Source: Dehalococcoidales bacterium
GTDB taxonomy: Bacteria > Chloroflexota > Dehalococcoidia > Dehalococcoidales > ARS1013
Length of the DNA stretch: 9,797 bases
Direction of reading: 5' to 3'
Assembly (NCBI GenBank): GCA_030641585.1
Contig: DAOWHE010000033.1
Coordinates: forward strand, 1 to 9,797
Shown: one piece after another, positions 6,935-9,797 of the stretch
Position numbering within the stretch: the stretch's first letter is position 1
Layout of the letters: each line of letters opens with the position of its first letter
Notes under the pieces: model-generated
The model's database searches: none
What the model saw: only the letters and a program-made list of their open reading frames with translations
Told to the model about the DNA's origin: nothing
Program-made: the position numbers and the translations under genes

Positions 6935-7858
6935 ATCAAGATTAGCGTTATCGGTGCCGGAAATGTCGGCTCAAGTCTGGCTCAGCGCCTGGCTGAGAAG
7001 GGCTACGGCGATATAGTTTTGCTGGACATAATAGAGGGTCTGCCTCAAGGCAAAGCCCTGGATATACTTCAGTCGGCATCTATCCTTGGCTTTAACTCCT
7101 GTCTTACCGGAACTAATAACTACCGGGATACGGCTAACTCGGAGGTGGTGGTTATTACCTCAGGCGCCGGTAGAAAACCGGGCATGAGTCGGGATGAGCT
7201 GCTAAAAACGAATGTGACAATCATTTCTGAGGTTACCCGCAATGTAGTTGACCACTCGCCCGACGGCATCATCATTATGGTTACCAATCCGGTAGATGCC
7301 ATGACCTATCTGGCTCTTAAGGTCAGCGGTTTTCCACGAAGTAGAGTCTTAGGTCTATCCGGCGTTCTGGATAGTGCCCGCCTTTCTGGCTTTATCGCCT
7401 CAGAGACTGGCGCGCCGGCCTCTGAGGTGTCTGCCCTCGTTCTGGGGGAGCACGGCCAGAATATGGTTATTATTCCCCGGCTGGCTACTGTTAAAGGCAG
7501 GCCGCTAACCGAAATTCTACCTCAGGAGGCCATTAATCGGCTGGTAGAGCGCACTATAAATGGTGGCGCCGAGATTGTCGGCTTGCTTAAAACCGGCAGC
7601 GCCTTCTATACCCCGTCAGCAGCGGCGGCTTGCATGGTTGAGGCGATAGTCCTGGATAAGAAGAAAATCATGCCCTGTGCTGCTTATCTTCAGGGGGAAT
7701 ACGGCATAAAAGATACCGTTATCGGTGTCCCGGTAAAACTGGGTAAAAACGGCATTGAGCAAATTATAGAGCTAGCGCTAACCGATGATGAGAAAAAAGC
7801 CCTTCAAAGCTCCGCCGAGGTGGGGAGGGGGCTCATAGATAGTATGAGATTAAGTTAG
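6935..7858 (+). CDS. mdh: Malate dehydrogenase (LDH-like), apparent ATC start codon
   Basis: The product has 307 residues if translation starts at ATC 6935. It interconverts oxaloacetate and malate with NAD(H). The Rossmann motif GAGNVGS is at 7-13 and D31 sits in LLDIIEG, where NAD-specific enzymes have an acidic residue. The loop GRKPGMSRDE carries R80 and R86, the arginine pair expected of malate rather than lactate enzymes. TNPVD (117-121), D146/R149 (LDSAR) and catalytic H173 (GEHGQN) complete the site. No ATG, GTG or TTG exists between the in-frame TAG at 6926-6928 and the Rossmann motif; the first such codon is TTG 7019, which would remove the NAD-binding motif. GAGGT at 6922-6926 is 8 bases before ATC 6935, the ideal distance, and a family member would normally begin M-K-I-S-V-I-G. 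Either ATC is used or one base is miscalled. Confidence 0.93.
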   Translation: MKISVIGAGNVGSSLAQRLAEKGYGDIVLLDIIEGLPQGKALDILQSASILGFNSCLTGTNNYRDTANSEVVVITSGAGRKPGMSRDELLKTNVTIISEVTRNVVDHSPDGIIIMVTNPVDAMTYLALKVSGFPRSRVLGLSGVLDSARLSGFIASETGAPASEVSALVLGEHGQNMVIIPRLATVKGRPLTEILPQEAINRLVERTINGGAEIVGLLKTGSAFYTPSAAAACMVEAIVLDKKKIMPCAAYLQGEYGIKDTVIGVPVKLGKNGIEQIIELALTDDEKKALQSSAEVGRGLIDSMRLS

Positions 7859-7870
7859 GCTGTTAGTAAG

Positions 7871-7945
7871 ATGAGTTCTCACATTGTAGTTTACCTAGAC
7901 CAAAACTATCTGAGTTACATGGCAAAGTATATCAAAGAAGAATGA
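7871..7945 (+). pseudogene. 24-codon remnant, possibly the N-terminus of a PIN-like protein
   Basis: An open frame encodes MSSHIVVYLDQNYLSYMAKY followed by IKEE and a stop. The stretch VVYLDQNYLSYMAK looks like the first strand and helix of PIN-domain-like proteins, which open with a short hydrophobic strand ending in an acidic residue. The rest of such a gene (100 or more residues) is absent, and repeat-derived sequence begins soon after the stop. No ribosome binding site is clear. It is most likely a decayed fragment, but it could be coincidence. Confidence 0.35.
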
Positions 7946-8020
7946 CACTAGACCTTTGGGTAGTAGGAAAGGGCTATCCCCTTCTTGGGTAGTATTCCTC
8001 TCCTTTGAATGAGTATATAC

Positions 8021-8160
8021 TAAAGGAGAGTCTAAGAGAGGCGAATACGGGGCCCCCGCAAAAACAAAGTTTTTGTGGGGTAAGAAGCCTCTCTTCTAAA
8101 ACCAATTACCCTTCCCCTCCTCAAATACCAAGGGGAAGGGGATAAAGGGGATGGGGTTAC
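8021..8160. repeat. Palindromic repeat copy A with nested hairpin
   Basis: It begins TAAAGGAGAGTCTAAGAGAG, 1 mismatch in 25 bases from the copy at 9595. The first palindrome has arms AAGAGAGGC (8034-8042) and GCCTCTCTT (8087-8095). Between them lies 38 bases (8046-8083) flanked on both sides by GAA, with its own hairpin CCCCGCAAAAAC (8054-8065) and GTTTTTGTGGGG (8069-8080). The second palindrome has arms CCCTTCCCCT (8109-8118) and AGGGGAAGGG (8131-8140), followed by GATAAAGGGGATGGGG. It resembles small non-coding palindromic elements (REP or MITE type). Confidence 0.8.
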
Positions 8161-8190
8161 AATAAATTAGATAAGGTAGATAAACCCCAG

Positions 8191-9036
8191 ATGAGAGAAA
8201 TCAAAGCCAAAGATATAACCAAAGCCGTTGCCCAACTCTGCCAGCAGGCTAACTTTGAGCTGGGTGGGGATGTCTTATTAGCTCTAAGAGACGCCCGGCA
8301 GAATGAAGAATCGCCGCTGGGCAAAGAGGTTTTAGGCCAGCTTATAGAGAATGCCCGCATTGCTCAAGAAGAGAGGTTGCCGCTATGTCAGGACTGCGGC
8401 ACGGCGGTGGTCTTCCTTGAGGTAGGTCAGGAAGCCCGTATTAGCGGCGGTGACCTTTATGCTGCGGTGGCAGAGGGGGTGCGCCAGGGCTATACTCAGG
8501 GCTATCTGCGAAAATCTATGGCAAGCCAACCTTTCTCAGCCAGAATAAATACAGGTGATAACACCCCGCCGGTTATTCATACCGAGATAGTTCCCGGTGA
8601 TAAGCTCAGGATTATGCTCATGCCCAAGGGGGGTGGTGCTGAAAATATGAGCATACTGGCTATGCTAAAACCGGGTGCCGGCCGGCAGGGCATTATTGAG
8701 CGGGTGGTTAAAGCTGTTGATACCGCCGGTGGTAATTCCTGTCCACCCTTAATTATTGGTCTGGGTATCGGCGGCACTGCTGAGAAGGCAATGCTTGAGG
8801 CTAAAAGAGCACTACTGCGCCCGGTAGGTAAGCCTAACCCTGACCCTGAGGTTGCCCGGCTTGAGAAAGAAATCCTGGTTAGGGTCAATGCTCTGGGTAT
8901 CGGACCGCTGGGTCTTGGTGGCACGATTACCGCCCTGGCGGTGCACGCCGAGGTTATGCCTACCCACATTGCCAGCCTGCCGCTAGCCGTTAACCTCCAA
9001 TGCCACAGCGCCCGACATAAAGAGGTGGTACTGTAA
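8191..9036 (+). CDS. Class I (iron-sulfur) fumarate hydratase alpha subunit
   Basis: The product has 281 residues, standard for the alpha chain of two-subunit class I fumarases and the related L-tartrate dehydratases. It hydrates fumarate to malate with an oxygen-sensitive [4Fe-4S] cluster. Probable cluster ligands are C66 (LCQDCGTAV), C184 (GGNSCPPLI) and C271 (NLQCHSARH). GDNTPP (122-127), MPKGGGAENMS (144-154) and GLGIGGTAEKA (190-200) are family blocks. C69 replaces the Thr usual in the CQDTG motif. The neighbouring malate dehydrogenase favours fumarase over tartrate dehydratase. ATG 8191 is the first usable start; the nearest signal AAGGT (8173-8177) is 13 bases away, so translation initiation looks weak. 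Repeat copy A ends about 30 bases upstream. The stop codon directly abuts the beta subunit's ATG. Confidence 0.94.
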   Translation: MREIKAKDITKAVAQLCQQANFELGGDVLLALRDARQNEESPLGKEVLGQLIENARIAQEERLPLCQDCGTAVVFLEVGQEARISGGDLYAAVAEGVRQGYTQGYLRKSMASQPFSARINTGDNTPPVIHTEIVPGDKLRIMLMPKGGGAENMSILAMLKPGAGRQGIIERVVKAVDTAGGNSCPPLIIGLGIGGTAEKAMLEAKRALLRPVGKPNPDPEVARLEKEILVRVNALGIGPLGLGGTITALAVHAEVMPTHIASLPLAVNLQCHSARHKEVVL

Positions 9037-9597
9037 ATGGACGTTATGCCTATCACCTCACCAATTGAGGCTGAAGTAATAGAAAGACTGACCGTGGGCA
9101 CCAGAGTACTCATCTCCGGGGTAGTCTATACCGCCCGCGACGCCGCTCATCAGAGGCTGGTTCAGGTGCTTAATAGGGATGATAGCTTGCCCTTTGACAT
9201 TAATGGTCAAACCCTGTACTACATGGGGCCATCCCCCCCCAGACCGGGGCAGGTTATCGGTTCGGCTGGCCCCACCACCAGTGGTCGTATGGACACCTAT
9301 ACCCCACCGCTTATTGCTGCCGGGCTTAGAGCTATGATTGGCAAGGGCAACCGCTCACTGGAGGTAAGAGAGGCTATCAAAAAATATAAGACTGTGTATT
9401 TGGTCGCTATAGGTGGCACCGGTGCTTTGCTTTCAAGAGCCATTAAGAAGGCGGAGGTTATTGCCTATCCTGACCTGGGCGTTGAGGCAATTATGCGGCT
9501 TGAGGTAAAGGACCTGCCGGCTATTGTCGCCAACGATATTTATGGCGGTGACCTATTTGAGCAGGGCAGAGCCAGATACAGAAAGAGAAGATATTAA
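9037..9597 (+). CDS. Class I fumarate hydratase beta subunit
   Basis: The product has 186 residues, the C-terminal half of the class I fumarase as a separate chain. Family blocks are LISGVVYTARDAAHQR (26-41), YYMGPSP (61-67), GPTTSGRMDTYTP (78-90), the substrate-contacting segment, IGKGN (101-105) and IGGTGALLSRAIKKAE (124-139). These match fumarase and tartrate dehydratase beta chains. It would pair with the alpha chain encoded immediately upstream; the two genes abut with no spacer, which suggests coupled translation. AGAGGTGG (9021-9028), inside the end of the alpha gene, is 8 bases before ATG 9037; ATG 9046 is an alternative start. The C-terminus is strongly basic (ARYRKRRY). The TAA stop (9595-9597) coincides with the first bases of repeat copy B1. 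Confidence 0.94.
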   Translation: MDVMPITSPIEAEVIERLTVGTRVLISGVVYTARDAAHQRLVQVLNRDDSLPFDINGQTLYYMGPSPPRPGQVIGSAGPTTSGRMDTYTPPLIAAGLRAMIGKGNRSLEVREAIKKYKTVYLVAIGGTGALLSRAIKKAEVIAYPDLGVEAIMRLEVKDLPAIVANDIYGGDLFEQGRARYRKRRY

Positions 9598-9650
9598 AGG
9601 AGAGTCAAAGAGAGGCGAAGCCTCTCTTATAAGAACAATTCCCTCCTCCT
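9595..9650. repeat. Palindromic repeat copy B1 (lacks second hairpin)
   Basis: It starts TAAAGGAGAGTC, as in copy A, and overlaps the fumarase beta stop codon. A perfect hairpin, AAGAGAGGC (9608-9616), loop GAA, GCCTCTCTT (9620-9628), is the uninterrupted form of the first palindrome in copy A. After it comes ATAAGAACAATTCCC, resembling the linker of copy A, but the second palindrome is missing. Another AGAGAGGC arm stands at 9657-9664. Confidence 0.75.
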
Positions 9651-9670
9651 TATAACAGAGAGGCTTATAT

Positions 9671-9757
9671 GGGGAGTCTAAGAGGGGCTAACGCCCCTCT
9701 TCCATAACCACCTCCCCCTCTCCTTCAAAGGAGAGGGGGATTAAGGGGGTGAAGTTG
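9671..9757. repeat. Palindromic repeat copy B2 (complete two-hairpin form)
   Basis: GGGGAGTCT leads into hairpin 1, AAGAGGGGC (9680-9688), loop TAAC, GCCCCTCTT (9693-9701). The linker CCATAACCACCT follows, then hairpin 2, CCCCCTCTCCT (9714-9724) with AGGAGAGGGGG (9729-9739) and a 4-base loop, then ATTAAGGGGGTGAAGTTGG. The order and spacing match copy A, while the arm sequences differ by paired changes that keep the stems intact. Confidence 0.8.
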
Positions 9758-9792
9758 GTAAGTAATATCAAAAGGTTATGGAGGAGAAGAAG

Positions 9793-9797
9793 ATGGA
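9793..9797 (+). CDS. Probable start of the next gene, cut by the window end
   Basis: A strong ribosome binding site, GGAGGAGA (9780-9787), lies 5 bases before an ATG at 9793, so a rightward gene probably begins here. ATG 9778 is in the same frame but would place the signal inside the gene. Nothing can be said about the product. Confidence 0.4.

Larger units (their letters stand above)
7859..8190. other. Gene-poor gap between malate dehydrogenase and fumarase
   Basis: This stretch of 332 bases holds the short remnant at 7871-7945; a 10-base direct repeat TTGGGTAGTA (7956-7965 and 7985-7994); an inverted repeat CTCTCCTTT (7998-8006) with AAAGGAGAG (8022-8030); and the nested palindromic repeat from 8021 to about 8160. 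I see no convincing promoter for the fumarase genes, and no T-run after the hairpins that would make a classical terminator. Confidence 0.7.

Noticed and set aside
7019..7021. TTG 7019 as the start of malate dehydrogenase
   Set aside because: It would delete the GAGNVGS NAD-binding motif, which is plainly encoded in frame just upstream with a correctly spaced ribosome binding site.
7956..7994. TTGGGTAGTA direct repeats as a CRISPR-like or operator array
   Set aside because: There are only two copies of 10 bases, with no further units and no matching spacer length. This is not enough to call an array or a binding site.
8034..8095. Rho-independent terminator after malate dehydrogenase
   Set aside because: The hairpins are strong, but the bases after them (TCTAAAACC) are not a T-run. 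The structure is better explained as a mobile or dispersed palindrome, although an effect on transcription is possible.
8577..9113. Leftward open frame of 178 codons over the fumarase genes
   Set aside because: It lies antisense to two well-supported conserved genes, has low-complexity Ser/Pro/Ile composition and no recognisable motif. It is a shadow of the coding bias on the other strand.
8191..9597. L-tartrate dehydratase instead of fumarase
   Set aside because: The families are close relatives, but placement directly after malate dehydrogenase and the TCA genes, and the absence of tartrate genes, favour fumarase. It is not excluded by sequence alone.

Overview
The window carries central carbon metabolism genes of a bacterium with moderate GC content. 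Gene content and style point to an anaerobic Chloroflexota of the Dehalococcoidia kind: an aconitase built as separate LeuC-like and LeuD-like subunits, a compact isocitrate dehydrogenase, an LDH-like malate dehydrogenase and a two-subunit oxygen-sensitive class I fumarase, all in one run. I recall a similar order of TCA genes from Dehalococcoides. The taxon is an inference from memory, not a search result.

Layout. At the left edge a NuoE/HndA-type [2Fe-2S] subunit is read leftward from about 467 and runs off the window. A short divergent region (468-599) has a good promoter in each direction. Rightward from 600 come a biotin-dependent acyl-CoA carboxyltransferase (600-2162), a pyruvate/oxaloacetate carboxyltransferase fused to a biotin carrier domain (2178-3959), the aconitase-family large (3988-5241) and small (5318-5812) subunits, isocitrate dehydrogenase (5841-6932) and malate dehydrogenase (6935-7858). 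Gaps are 2 to 76 bases, so this looks like one operon. A gap of 332 bases (7859-8190) holds a 24-codon gene remnant and a palindromic repeat with a second palindrome nested inside it. The fumarase alpha (8191-9036) and beta (9037-9597) subunits follow. The last 200 bases hold two more copies of the repeat and probably the first codons of another gene.

How the genes work together. Aconitase plus isocitrate dehydrogenase form the oxidative arm (citrate to 2-oxoglutarate). Malate dehydrogenase plus fumarase form the reductive arm (oxaloacetate to fumarate). The two carboxyltransferases correspond to the 12S and the 5S plus 1.3S parts of a transcarboxylase, and no biotin carboxylase is visible. 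They could therefore move a carboxyl group between an acyl-CoA and pyruvate to supply oxaloacetate. The same two proteins could instead be parts of ordinary ATP-dependent carboxylases whose biotin carboxylase lies elsewhere.

Most notable: the possible two-gene transcarboxylase; a malate dehydrogenase whose only sensible start codon is ATC; an isocitrate dehydrogenase with the Lys-Tyr pair typical of NADP use; and a palindrome-within-palindrome repeat with a 3-base flanking duplication. I saw no CRISPR array, tRNA, rRNA or recognisable full-length transposon.
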